This document shows positions 1-10,426 of a DNA stretch of 64,000 nt, one piece after another. Within the stretch, counting starts at the first letter, position 1, and the number at the start of each line of letters is the position of its first letter. The position numbers and the translations under genes were made by a program. Origin of the DNA: Incurvaria masculella (Eukaryota; Arthropoda; Insecta; Lepidoptera; Incurvariidae); contig OX335651.1 in the NCBI GenBank assembly GCA_946894095.1, positions 8,454,501 through 8,518,500 on the forward strand, written 5' to 3'. A model generated the notes under the pieces. It saw nothing but the letters and a program-made list of their open reading frames with translations. It did no database searches and was not told the origin of the DNA.

Positions 1-430
1 AGCATAACAACACATATAAATCAATGTAAACAAAGCACACATGCACGTTACCAACTTTCTGTTGTATTCTGTATCAAATATGTACTGAAAAGTGTCTTTT
101 GTATGGGAAGATTTTAGCGCAGGAGCGTTTTTAGTTCGATAGTTGTAACTAAAAATAAAAAATACTTAATTTACGGTCATACGGTTGATAAAAATCGTAA
201 ATTAATGCCATAACATATTCTCTAACATTTACGCGGCACTCGTGATGAAGGATATTGAATTATTTTTTAAAAATGTACTTAAACTGTATTTATGTGAAAT
301 TATGAAACATATTTTTCTTTTTTCTAGTTCCGGCGTATTGAGTTTCGGTGCAAAAAAGACCGCTCTCGAATTCATTATAAAAAATTACGTATATCGGAGG
401 AGTATATTTATGTTATGATCTTCGGAACAC
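1..430. other. No gene recognised, AT-rich
   Basis: AT-rich unique-looking DNA. I see no open frame of note, no RNA gene and no repeat I can match elsewhere in the window. Confidence 0.5.
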
Positions 431-892
431 GGCTCGTAGCCTAGTGGCGCGAGGACTTAAAATCCAATCACATCGGACTTCTTATTCCAATGTTCGGAAT
501 CCACGTAAAACTGGAGGTTCCCTTTTCCACTAGGTTTACAACCTTAAGTTCAGCCCGTAAGGGTTGGTACCCTTGCATTCGATTAAAAGTTGGTCAAAGT
601 GGCAATTAAAAACCGGCCAAGTGCTAGTCTGACTAACTCAAGAATGGTTCCGTACCACAGGTTAAGACTTAACACACAAAAATCAAGTTTTTCCCTTTGT
701 TTTTGTATTATTTTTTGAGTATACCGCTACCTACGGTTCATTAGATACAGCCCTATAATGGACGAACGGACGGACAGCGGAGTCTTAGTAATAGGGTTCC
801 GTTGGCACCTTTTGGTTACGGGACCCTAAAATGGACCTCTCATAAAGGGAAGGTCATGGCGTGGCACCATATTCCTTCGACTATGCGGTGTT
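431..892 (+). mobile_element. tRNA-headed SINE, split by a younger repeat
   Basis: The head at 431 has a tRNA-type A box (TAGCCTAGTGG). The body matches the better copy at 41983-42386: a GGGTTGGTACC-type block near 568, then 'ggtcaaagtggcaat' near 592. The body stops at about 606, where a reverse copy of the GGGTTCCGTACC repeat begins, and resumes at about 832 with 'ctcataaagggaaggtc'. About 40 bp of the SINE body that should lie between are missing. The B-box region is degenerate. It is not a functional tRNA gene. Confidence 0.75.
607..829 (-). repeat. GGGTTCCGTACC/CCGT repeat (family A), nested
   Basis: Reverse copy of the dispersed family best seen at 12386-12704 and 48146-48449. It starts with AAAAACCGGCCAAGTGC and passes a GGTTCCGTACCA block near 645. 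It then contains the 'cggttcattagatacagccct' region and a short ACGG run near 763, and ends with 'agggttccgttgg' and 'ccctaaa'. It lies inside the SINE that spans 431-892. Confidence 0.8.
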
Positions 893-1973
893 TTTGGCTA
901 ATTTCTGTTAATATGAGAGGAATTAAACACAAATAAAAAATATGCAGTAACCGAAACTATGTCAACTCATTCACGAGCTGCACATTGAAATCCTCAAAAT
1001 CTCGCTGAGTGATTTTTTTCCCAAAAATGAAAGTCCGAAATCAACGGCGACACAGTAAACGGACAAATTGCGACAAAAACCGTCACGTGCAAATTTATCG
1101 GCGCTGTCACTCGCCGGCCGCATCGCAATACGAGCTCAGCTAAATTAATGAAATATACCAAAGAAAAATGGCTTTATTCGGACAACTAACGTTCTGTAAA
1201 AAGTTCATAATGTTTCTTCCTCGCTGTGGTAAGCAAGATTGATGAGGTATTGCTAACGAGAAGCTGGTTCCACTCCGCTGCGTGTTGCTTCAGCTGGGTC
1301 GAATCTGTTAGCCAACAGCTTAGAACTATAATCTTGGGGACACAAACAATTAATTTGACTGAGTACTCAGTTCCTTCATCTTCGTTATCTACCATGAACG
1401 GCTAACATCACATCTGTTCTCACGATATTATATATTAGTCCATCACACGTAATAATGGAGGCACCAAATCATGCCAAGAATATTTTTCATTTTCATTTCA
1501 TTTCATTTATTATAACTTTTTGGTAGACAAACTACACTAAGTTACGTCACAAAGATACGCGGATTTGATCAACCTAGTAAAAAAGAATTCGCAAAAAAAC
1601 TTCACATATTTTTTCCGTCCACGATTGACACACTTAGATCTAAATGGTACTGTCAAACAATTCTTTGGTAGAACAGATTAAGGCAAGGAACAAAGAACAA
1701 TAAAAACATTAACCCTCAGTTTAAATTACTTAAAACTAACAAATGTTCTAATGCACTAATATATATTAATTTAATGTATAGCATGTCATTAATATGATTT
1801 TTCTTTATTTAAGATTCATTTAACCGCTTGTCTGGCCCAAGTCAACAGGTCTAGGTTTCCTAGGGCAGGAAATTTGGCCAACCATCGAAAGAAAATGCAT
1901 ATTTTTTCCTTTACCATGCGGAAGATAACGTCGTTCGATATATTTCATAAAGGTGTTATGAAATGAAATTAAT
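893..1973. other. No gene recognised
   Basis: AT-rich, with short open frames only. A short (CATTT)n-like run lies near 1490-1515. Nothing here supports a coding or RNA gene. Confidence 0.5.
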
Positions 1974-2290
1974 ACTGCACTACGAGTAGCAGGAACACAA
2001 CCAACTGTTGTTACATTTGATAACATTTTGCGCGCGCATAGAAGTGAAACAAAGGAAAATACACGCATTGAAACCAACACTGCACCGAGAGTAGCAGGAA
2101 TACGATATTTTTTTGTTACATTTGACAATGTTTTGCGGGCGCGTAGGAGTGCAACAAAGAAAATACTCGCATTGGAGCCAAACCTGAACTGCGACGAGCA
2201 GGAACATGATCAACTTTTGTTAGATTTGATATCGTTTTGCGCGCGTGTAGAAGTGCAACAAATACAATTCTCTCATTGTTCAGTATGTTC
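1974..2290. repeat. Tandem repeat, three units of 105-109 bp
   Basis: Units start near 1974, 2079 and 2188 with a shared ACTGC...GAG(T/C)AGCAGGAA block. Each then carries 'tttgttacatttga'-type sequence, a CpG-rich 'tttgcgcgcg' core and 'gaagtgcaacaaa'. Copies are diverged by substitutions and small indels. Several frames stay open across the array on both strands. I attribute this to the repeat structure, because periods of 105 and 109 do not keep one frame through all units. Confidence 0.85.
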
Positions 2291-3204
2291 TCACATACTG
2301 TGTCGATGGTGTTTACCGATTGGAAGAGTGGACCAGCTTTCCGAAAAACTTCTAACACTAACGAGTTATTGCCAAAAATACTATCAGAAACCAAGTCGCC
2401 AGTAGGGCCAAATAACTACGGACTGCCCAGTGGTTAAAACAACCAAAAGTAATTTAGTTGTTATTGGTTAAAACTATGATCAAAAACGGCATCTTGGATT
2501 GGAAAGGAGCAGCCATAACAGAATACCATTTTAAAAACCATAAAGCAATAATAAGGGCACATGCCGGATATTTTTTAAGTCGGTCAGGGTTGGTCAGATC
2601 TATATGCAGACTGCTCTACACCATTTTCACCCTTCCACATTTTGCCAAGCCACGGTCTCCTACTTGTATACCTGACTTCAACATCGATTGTTGAAGGAGA
2701 GTTGAGGAGCAGAGAAAAAAACTATCTCAGGATAAAATCTATTATATTTATTCGTACACTTAAATCTTGCAAACGAAATGAGAAGTATTCAAAAGATACT
2801 CGTAGACTAAGAAGAGACTTACTTGTAAGACTGGGACCACGAAGCCCTGAGACGTAATAATATGAGACTCTCTTGAAACAAGGACTCTTGAAATATAGCT
2901 ACCGTTAAATGAATGTTTATGGAAGCATACATGAATATTTATTTATACGTGGCATTGTTCTTTTGCTACGAAGCGACAGTCAAATTTGTTGGTGACATTC
3001 TCAAGGGAGCTTTGGCGACGGAGGCGGTGGTGGCGGTGGGGTCTCAATGCTGCGATCTTTGTGGGAATTCAGGGGATGTTGAAACATTCTCGTGTTATTA
3101 AAATACTAAAGATGTTCGACGATATTTATGACTCCGCGGATTTTTTCGAGAAGATTTTCGTTGAAATTTTTGTTGTAAATAAACATTGGCGTGGGGTTCA
3201 CAGA
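2291..3204. other. No gene recognised
   Basis: Only short open frames. A brief G-rich stretch (near 3018-3042, GGCGGTGG type) is present. No repeat match inside the window. Confidence 0.45.
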
Positions 3205-3326
3205 GTGTGTATTTATTTTGCCGCTATAACAACAAATAATTCAAGTAAACAAAAATGTGGTAAATTCTGTACAATGGTACTGAACCCTTCTTGTGCGAGG
3301 CGGACTCGCACTTGACCTGTTTTATG
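3205..3326 (+). repeat. Family A repeat, 3' half
   Basis: Contains the family landmarks in order: 'gtgtatttattttgccgct', 'ataacaacaaata', 'acaatggtactgaaccctt', then the short hairpin 'gcgaggcggactcgc' and 'cttgacctgtttt'. The 5' half with the CCGT run is absent here. A separate weak 5'-type fragment ('gggttccgtgcc' and 'ccgtccgtcg') lies at 3421-3490. Confidence 0.75.
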
Positions 3327-3767
3327 TAAGAATAACTTTTGAAATTTGTTTAGATGTCTACATGGATTTTTTAAATGGTAAGTTTTGAATTTACAACAAC
3401 AACACATTAAAAACATTTGAGGGTTCCGTGCCTCTAAAAAAACAAAACATCTCGTTAGTTTCTATCGAACAATCCGGCCGTCCGTCGATCTGCAATGCGA
3501 TCGCGATCTGTATCTGTATCTGTTTCTGATCACAAATGCGGTTAACCGTCAATAGGACCTTTCAAATAATGCCTGATGTATTAAATTGATTACAGTACAA
3601 ACCGGTTGTTAACGCAGGTATGGTCCAAACGTTAACCAGGTATTCTTTCACCTATTTGGAACAAAAAAGCTTTTTAATATTTTTTTACGGCTTATAATGG
3701 TAAAACCCGTCCTAATGACGTTTTTTGTATGGGCAGTTGGCCCTTTGTTTTTTTTTTATTTTTTTAT

Positions 3768-3927
3768 TTTAGCAATTTGTTGTTATAGCGGCAAAATAAA
3801 TACATTCTCTGTGAATATTTCAACTGCCTACCTATACGGTTCATAAGATACAGCCCTGTGACGGACGGACAGCTGAGACTTAGTAATAGGGTTCCGTTAA
3901 CACCCTTTGAGTACGGAACCTTAAAAA
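3768..3927 (-). repeat. Family A repeat, 5' half, reversed
   Basis: In reverse orientation it shows 'ttgttgttatagcggcaaaa', 'aaatttcaactgcctacc'-like sequence, 'cggttcataagatacagccc', a short ACGG run and 'agggttccgttaacaccctt'. The CCGGCC-bearing end is missing. Confidence 0.75.
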
Positions 3928-4007
3928 TGCAAAATAACCTTAAAAACATAACTTTAGTTTAACAAAAAATAAATCGTCAAAAACATGTATCTTTCCTTTC
4001 ATTTACT

Positions 4008-4185
4008 TAGCCTGGTTTTCCCCAAGTGCTGATTTATTTTAATCGACACTTAATGGCCTTTATTACTAAAGTGCTTATTATCTTGTACTGGTATTGATTG
4101 CAAGCTGCTAAGAAAGGCCCTTAACATGTGGCGGTTAAGCTAATCAACAGTAGGTGAAAATGGCCCTTATGGTGCGGAACTGTTA
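4008..4185 (+). repeat. Dispersed repeat (family F), copy 1
   Basis: Matches 7902-8065 in the same orientation through 'gtgctgatttatttt', 'tttattactaaagtgctta', 'atcttgtactggtat' and 'ttaagctaatc'. Looser similarity between 4672-4725 and 8140-8205 suggests both are pieces of one longer element with internal gaps. No coding capacity seen. Class unknown. Confidence 0.65.
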
Positions 4186-5301
4186 GTGGACGATTAAATT
4201 TTCACTTGCTTGGTTTATCAACCAAGCTCGATGATAAGTTAAGTCATTTTAACGAAACTTCAGCTGAACATTTCTGCGCATGAAGAGGTATGATGAGTGA
4301 CTTTGGAAAGAGGACCACTAAAACGGAGCGGGTCACCGGGCGCTGTTGGAACTTCCAACAGACACTACGTGACTTTAGTGCAGCGTCCGCGGAATGGAAA
4401 TATATCTACGCAGTTGGCGAGTTCTAGTGACTGCTTTACGAACATCGTCCGCCTTAAAACATCCCGCATACGTTTGAAAGTCCTTAGCTGAAAATCAGCC
4501 TTGATTTCAACGATTTAAGGTCTATTTTTTATTGGAAAGTCGAAGTTTCGGAAAGGCAAAATGAGATTGAGCTGTGGAAAATTGCACTGCTTTAGAGCAC
4601 ACCATTGCACAAAGTCTGGAGGAGAAAGCAATTTACCCACTATTTGTTAGTCACTCTCTCTTTACATTGTACTGGGAGTAGATTTTTTTCACATTTCCGG
4701 GAGCTTGCTGTTGAACCAGTAATCTATAATGGTGGCGGAATTTATTGGCGATCGTGTGTTACCATTGAGAATAAATGTGCTTCTGCTTATTTGTGTTGAT
4801 TGATTGTTACTAATAAACTAAATAAATTACCCGCATAAATATCAAAATATTTGATCTGTATTAAAAAAAATCGAAACCTAACATAAACATTTAAAGTATT
4901 TTAACTGTTGAGAAAAGCATATTCCGATCAACGAGAAAAAACCTCATTCCGGTTCATTTGTACAGGAATAAAAAATTTATTAACTTGCTTTGATATTTTT
5001 CTAGCATACTTTACTTATCGAAATACTGAGATCGAAAAACAATGATGTTAGTTGATAATATGTATTTTATTCTAAAATTCAAGACACTTGGAAGATTATT
5101 TCTAAACTACGTTCGTTGAGGAGCGTAATTATTGGATGCTGTCACGAAACTCGGTAGCAATAAAAAATGAAGGGGCGAATGGTATTATTGACAAAGTGTC
5201 ATGTAATGACTTAATGAATACATTTATAATATTTAGAATGCCTAATTACGGGTCCACTTTCAGGAATAAACATTTGAATAAGCGACGTGCTCGCTTAGTC
5301 C
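4186..5301. other. No gene recognised
   Basis: Short frames only. Part of the second half of family F may lie near 4672-4790. Otherwise AT-rich and featureless to my reading. Confidence 0.45.
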
Positions 5302-5572
5302 GAAAAACCGGCCAAGTTCGAATCGAACTCGCACACGAACGGTTCCGCACCATCGTACAAGATTTAACACAAAAAACACGTTATTTGCTATATTTTGTAT
5401 ACATTTTGATTTTTTAAAATTATTTGAACTATTTGTTGTTTTAGCGGCCAAATAAATAAATACTCTGAAAATAGCAGGCTGCTTTCCTATCACGGTTCAT
5501 GAGATACAGACCTGTGATAGACGAACGGACGGAAGGACAGCGGAGGCTTAGTAATGGGGTATAACCCTAAAA
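5302..5572 (-). repeat. Family A repeat, near full length
   Basis: Starts with AAAAACCGGCCAAGTTCG, followed by a GGTTCCGCACCATCGTAC block, 'gatttaacacaaaaaacacg', 'ttgttgttttagcggcc', 'cggttcatgagatacag' and an ACGGACGG run. It ends at 'cttagtaatggggtataacc'. Diverged by point changes from the 48146 copy. Confidence 0.85.
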
Positions 5573-6876
5573 GGTATATTTACTTAAACCTGTTTTGTTT
5601 TTCATTATAATGCCAGATAGGAGATTCAACTAGATACACACAGTATCACTCTCTTTCCCAAATACGGAAGCTTGAAAACTCAGACACAAAAAGATAAATG
5701 CATTTCAGGATACTTTTGCCAGCCTTTGTTTGAATAATTCATAAATATACAAAACATCCAAGAAAACATCTTGGTAAATACAATTTCGTACATTCAACCG
5801 ATATTATTGATCCCCTGGGATTTCCATAAAACAGAACCTCTTGTTTCGGCACAGATCGAAGGAAAGCACGTTAGATATTATTTGAGGTTGGTAAATACAA
5901 AACGAATCGAGGCAAGTGGTTATATGTATTACCTATTCATTATGCAGAATCAGTTTACGAAGTGTGCCTTCATGTCCAAATTTGAAATAGGGAAAAACAC
6001 TCCAAGCAGTCTTGGAGCCGATTTTAATAAAAGAATTCCTTCAGAAAGCGGCGGATTTTAATTGCCTGATATTAAAGTCAGAAATCTTTCACATATTTTT
6101 CATAGTCTAAGCAGGTGTTAGTTTACATAATAATTACATGACAAAATAACTGTTGTTACATAGATTTGGTCAATAATTTACCCAATATGTTGTCTATACA
6201 GTACACATATATATCTATATCATTAAAAGTCCCAAAATCGAAGGTTGTATCTTTTATAATCATAAATCTTTAAACTAGTATGAAAACGGATTAATGAAAA
6301 AATATTTGCTCTTGTAAGGTAGGCCATATAGCCCAACAGAGGGTGGCAAAAACAAAAAATATAAATATATATTTGAGTATATTATTGTGCTAAGCGTGGC
6401 TTAATAAAAGGTACACTTCAGATACTATATTTTACAGCTTACAGTATGTAGGAAAACAAAAATATTGGAACCGAGCTCCATAGGGTAGTTTAGGCATGCT
6501 CCTTTGCATACAAGGTTCAAGTATTATGAACTTGCTCTATTCATTCAAATAAACTTATTAAGCTTGGTAATAAATCATATCGCTTGAAACGTCACAAAAT
6601 AATCCATCCGCCGCCAGGTAAGGTATAATCTTACCCTTAAAATGAATAATATCTGAAGCAAAACAGAAGCAACTTTGTATCGAACAAAATGAGAGTTGTC
6701 TCAAGCAGATGATTAACGAGACTCGGCCGTCCGGGTGGCCGCTCCTCACCCTTTCTTTATCTCTGCAAAACATTTTGAAACAGCCGTGGACTTGAAAGAA
6801 ATTAAATATGCTTCCATTGTTCCGGGTGGCATTTGGAAAGGACACAATGTATTCATCGCGTATTCGTAATCATACC
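5573..6876. other. No gene recognised
   Basis: AT-rich. A 96-codon frame at 5771-6061 and a 95-codon minus frame at 6558-6845 exist. Neither shows a domain, a repeat match or a recognisable motif. Confidence 0.45.
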
Positions 6877-7349
6877 TTAAGGCGCTAGGACTAGCCAACT
6901 ACTCGCGCCATACAAATGCACTTTTCAACAAATGTGATAATATGTAGTGAAACGCTTCAGCGAATCCAAATAGAACTCGAGACTGATAATGGATTGTTAA
7001 TATTTCTTTATTCCATCATTTATTTAAATAATAATAAAAAATAAAAAGTTGATTTTTCTCATTAGAAATCTGAAAGTAATTCGATTTCAAGATATAAGCA
7101 AAAACAGCATATATGCATAAAAAAAAAATTCCATTTGCTTTTAGATTTCTACATTTAGTCAAAAAAGTTCGGAAATGGACACCGTTTCCGCAATGTATTT
7201 TGTATAGAAAAAGGAAACATACAAAAATAGGTTGATTCCTAGACAAGGAATCATATATTGTAAGAATGACACTTATAATCGTCAGACTTAGTTTGTTAAC
7301 TTGGGGTGCCTCGTCTAACTTTGCGATTTGGCTAGTACCAGGGCCTTAA
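6877..7349. mobile_element. TTAA-flanked MITE (family D), copy 1
   Basis: Flanked by TTAA on both sides (6877-6880 and 7346-7349). The ends form imperfect terminal inverted repeats: GGCGCTAGGACTAGCCAA against the complement GGCCCTGGTACTAGCCAA. About 473 bp, non-coding. An inverted second copy lies at 33631-34109. TTAA target duplication points to the piggyBac superfamily (established behaviour of that family). The assignment to a particular transposase is inference. Confidence 0.88.
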
Positions 7350-7716
7350 GAACAGCCCGTAAGCTATGCTCCCCATACAAACGTAGTTTACTAATCATTT
7401 GAAAACAGCTATTCCAATCAGATTGATATTTCATATCTAATATCAGGTAACAAATATCTGTGTCTGCACGCTTTTGTTTTTTTGAAGAATCCAAAGCGAA
7501 TGAAATGAAAGCAAAAAGAAAATCTTCATACAAATTTTGTTTTCTCTGTGGTTTGACTCAGAATACATTTACCGAAAAAACAAAGACATGCAGACACAGG
7601 TATTTGTAGCCTAATATTAGATTCCAAATATCAAGTAAGCCCTAACAGTGGTTTTCAAATTATTAGTAAACTACGTTTGTATGGGAGGCTTTCTGATGCT
7701 TACGGGCCGACCTTAA
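7346..7716. mobile_element. Foldback MITE with TTAA ends
   Basis: A long inverted repeat. The left arm from 7346 (TTAAGAACAGCCCGTAAGC) pairs with the right arm ending at 7716 (complement TTAAGGTCGGCCCGTAAGC). Similarity continues about 140 bp inward through 'ccccatacaaacgtagttta' and 'tgtgtctgca', leaving a loop of roughly 80 bp. It shares the TTAA at 7346-7349 with the adjacent MITE, so one probably inserted in the target duplication of the other. Confidence 0.88.
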
Positions 7717-7901
7717 CTGTAACCACGCTCGGCAGCACCATAATCGAATGCCAAGAGATTTATTAACAATCATAGCTGTGCAGACGATATGGCGTATTAA
7801 GTCCTTATTTAAAGAGTTCTATTAAACTTATATTAAATTAAAAGTTCTATTAAAGTTCTATTAAACTTATTGCAATATGCGAAAGATTCACCAATACACT
7901 T

Positions 7902-8215
7902 AGCCTAGTTTTCACCAAGTGCTGATTTATTTCAATTGATACTTAAAGGGTCTTTATTACTAAAGTGCTGATTATCTTGTACTGGTATCGAAAAGCCCTT
8001 TAATATACAGATTAAGCTAATCGGTATTTAGTGGAAGAGCCCCTTAGTCTTACGAACAGCAGAATTAATTTGATGCTTAAAAATATAATATTTATTCCTT
8101 ACTATATGCGAATACCTTCTTCGCTCGGGCAGATTTCATTTTGGACATTCACCCAAGAGGAGCCCGGTAAAATGTGGTTTCACTTTCGCGAGCTTGTTAT
8201 TAAAACGTTTCCTTG
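7902..8215 (+). repeat. Dispersed repeat (family F), copy 2
   Basis: Second copy of the family seen at 4008: 'cttagcctagttttcaccaa', 'tttattactaaagtgctga', 'atcttgtactggtatcg', 'attaagctaatcgg'. The trailing part near 8150-8205 resembles 4672-4725. Non-coding; class unknown. Confidence 0.6.
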
Positions 8216-8439
8216 AGTGACCGCTGATGACGGCCGACCTGTCTTCGCCTCATCTTCAAAGCTTACCCGTCCTCTTCTAAATTTAGGAAACCTATTAAAA
8301 ACTCTTATACCTTGCCTTTGTCAAAGAAATACGTAAATATTAACTAATTTTGTTATAATTATCCTCTTATAGCACCAAAAACCTGAAAAGATCGTATTTT
8401 CTGCATTCCGTGGATCTTACCAAGGAATATTCCATGCCT

Positions 8440-8640
8440 CACAACAGCACCAAATAAAAATAGTCAATAATTTTAAAAATTTAGAGCATGTTCTTTCATC
8501 CAATATGAAAGATGATACGGATATTGAAAGACATGCGAGAGTTCTATCAGTAGTGAGCAATATCGCAGATTGTCAGGTTAAAATTTCCCAGTTTCAATTA
8601 TTTTGCCCACCCGTCGATCATGCTAATATTTTTATTCCTG
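8440..8640 (+). pseudogene. RTE-type LINE reverse transcriptase remnant
   Basis: A plus-strand frame at about 8449-8640 reads as the connection region just after the RT core of insect RTE-type LINEs. The block 'NNFKNLEHVLSSNMKDDTDI' is followed by 'ERHARVLSVVSNIADCQVKI'. The order F-K-x-L-G/E...S-x-D/N..D-x-x-x-I-x-x-R-x is typical of that family, by my recollection. It lacks the RT core, endonuclease and start, so it is a dead fragment. A second RTE piece lies on the opposite strand at 9111-9360, so the two are separate insertions or a rearranged copy. Confidence 0.7.
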
Positions 8641-9110
8641 TCCAATTAGGCTAGAATATAACAAAAAAACTTAGAACGGACTGATAATTTGTATTATTTC
8701 ACTATTTCTATCTCTTCTCTTCTTCTCTACTACTTCTACTAAAACCAAACAACTGCCTTCCGTCTGTCAGTTTACTAGAGAACCTACTATCTGATTTCGA
8801 TGAGGTTTGTACCTATGTATGTACGTATGATTTGATTGTTTTCACAACGTAAAGGGTACTCACTATTTCGCTAAATTACCTAACGGGCGAGCAGTGGGGA
8901 GGTGTGCTGTAGCGAAGATTTCTAAATGAGTATAACCTCGGTGTCAATGAAGCCTCTGTACTCTTCGAAGTACCTGTAGGGCGACAAAGAAACTGCTCAA
9001 AAAGCTTCCCACTGATGCACAGAGCATGAGGGGCTACGATCTGTGCCTATTAAGGCAGAGAATGTTCTCGAAAAAGTAGCCGAGGGAAATCATTGACTAC
9101 GCTCCTCAAT
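8641..9110. other. No gene recognised
   Basis: A pyrimidine-rich stretch (TCTTCTCTTCTTCTCTACTA) lies near 8712-8735. Nothing else recognised. Confidence 0.4.
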
Positions 9111-9360
9111 CTATAATGTTACACGGTAATGATTACGGGTGCTACGTACCAGTCCTTTACGGAGAATTACATCGATTTGGTCGTGGTACGTTCTTCTTGG
9201 CCACCCAGGCACAACACTTCCGCTCATTTCTGCTCTGTAAATTTGTTTCGTAATTTTTTCGTCATCTATTCGTTCCATATGTCCAAACCATCTTAGCACT
9301 CCTTTCTCGATCCTAGTCACAACATCGTTTTTCAATTGACATTTCTCTCTAACTCAGTCG
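9111..9360 (-). pseudogene. RTE-type LINE, C-terminal remnant
   Basis: The minus-strand frame begins near 9355 and contains 'VVTRIEKGVLRWFGHMERID', then 'ITKQIYRAEMSG' and 'GWPRRTYHDQIDVILRKG'. This is the conserved C-terminal tail of endonuclease/reverse-transcriptase proteins of RTE-like LINEs (recognised from the family). There is no RT core, so it is a 5'-truncated remnant, as is usual for LINE copies. Confidence 0.85.
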
Positions 9361-9648
9361 TTTCGATATTTGGCCGTTAACCTCTTTAAACAATATATAG
9401 AATCGAAGAAACGAATCTTAATTAATAGGTAATTTGCTAGTCTACTGAATAAAATTGCCGACTCCCACTTAATTCTCCTCCCACCTGTCACATCCGTAGA
9501 GTGAATGCCTCGCTTTCATTCTAAGCCGATGTCACACTGGAGAGACGCATTAACTCGCATATCTTCAAAACAGTTAAGTATTAGTAACCATTAACATTTA
9601 AGCTGTCTGAAATGTCCCTTTAAATAAAACCTAGCATCATTAAAACGA

Positions 9649-9960
9649 ATTCTAATAAACAGGCAAGTGTGATCTTGCATCCATCGCACCTGTAGACAAG
9701 ATTCTAATAAACAGGCAAGTGTGATCTTGCATCCATCGCACCTGTAGACAAGATTCTAATAAACAGGCAAGTGTGATCTTGCATCCATCGCACCTGTAGA
9801 CAAGATTCTAATAAACAGGCAAGTGTGATCTTGCATCCATCGCATCTGTAGACAAGATTCTAATAAACGGGCAAGTGTGATCTTGCGTCCATCGCACCTG
9901 TAGACAAGATTCTAATAAACAGGCAAGTGTGATCTTGCATCCATCGCACCTGCAGACAAG
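9649..9960. repeat. Tandem array, 52 bp x 6
   Basis: Unit starts at 9649, 9701, 9753, 9805, 9857 and 9909, each exactly 52 bp, followed by a few bases of a seventh. Units differ at only a handful of sites (for example CATCTGTAG in the fourth, CGGGC and TTGCGTCC in the fifth, CTGCAGAC in the sixth). Each unit contains the small inverted repeat GCAAG-tgtgat-CTTGC. High identity implies recent expansion or homogenisation. The absence of variable spacers excludes a CRISPR array. Confidence 0.97.
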
Positions 9961-10426
9961 ATTTTAGTATAGAATTGGTGTCGTCGCCGCGCTGGTGCGC
10001 ATCGCATCAACTATTGTTGAATATGTATTGACATGCAAATTAACAGTCTTCCAAATGTGACAACTATAGAGATGCTGATATTTATCGTAATTCCCAACGT
10101 GTCTTTGTTTCGATTGAGGGGTGTTTCGTTGGCTGTTTCCCCGTACAGACAAGGTAGCAAACTCATAGTCACTTTCTCTAGTAGCTCAAACGCTAACTCC
10201 ATTTAACACCTGTCTCCTAAGCTAACATCAATTCTTGTCCGGTTTGACGAAGGCCTGACATCACTTTGAGTTTGGAATACCTGGAGATAAATGATCATGA
10301 CTGTATCGCAATCTGTGACAGCGTACGATCAACTAGAGCCGTAAGAGAGGTATGTGTACTTACCTTTTTGCTAATATTCAGCTCGCGTGAACTACGACAT
10401 TTTGCTAGTTGTCTAGTGAGTGAAAA
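9961..10426. other. No gene recognised
   Basis: Short frames only; no repeat recognised between the 52-bp array and the SINE that follows. Confidence 0.45.

Noticed and set aside
5771..6061. 96-codon plus frame
   Set aside because: TTG start, no motif or repeat match, length within chance for this composition.
6558..6845. 95-codon minus frame
   Set aside because: No domain or signal; no support beyond being open.
9649..9960. 52-bp repeats considered as a CRISPR array
   Set aside because: The repeats are contiguous with no variable spacers, and the window is eukaryotic.
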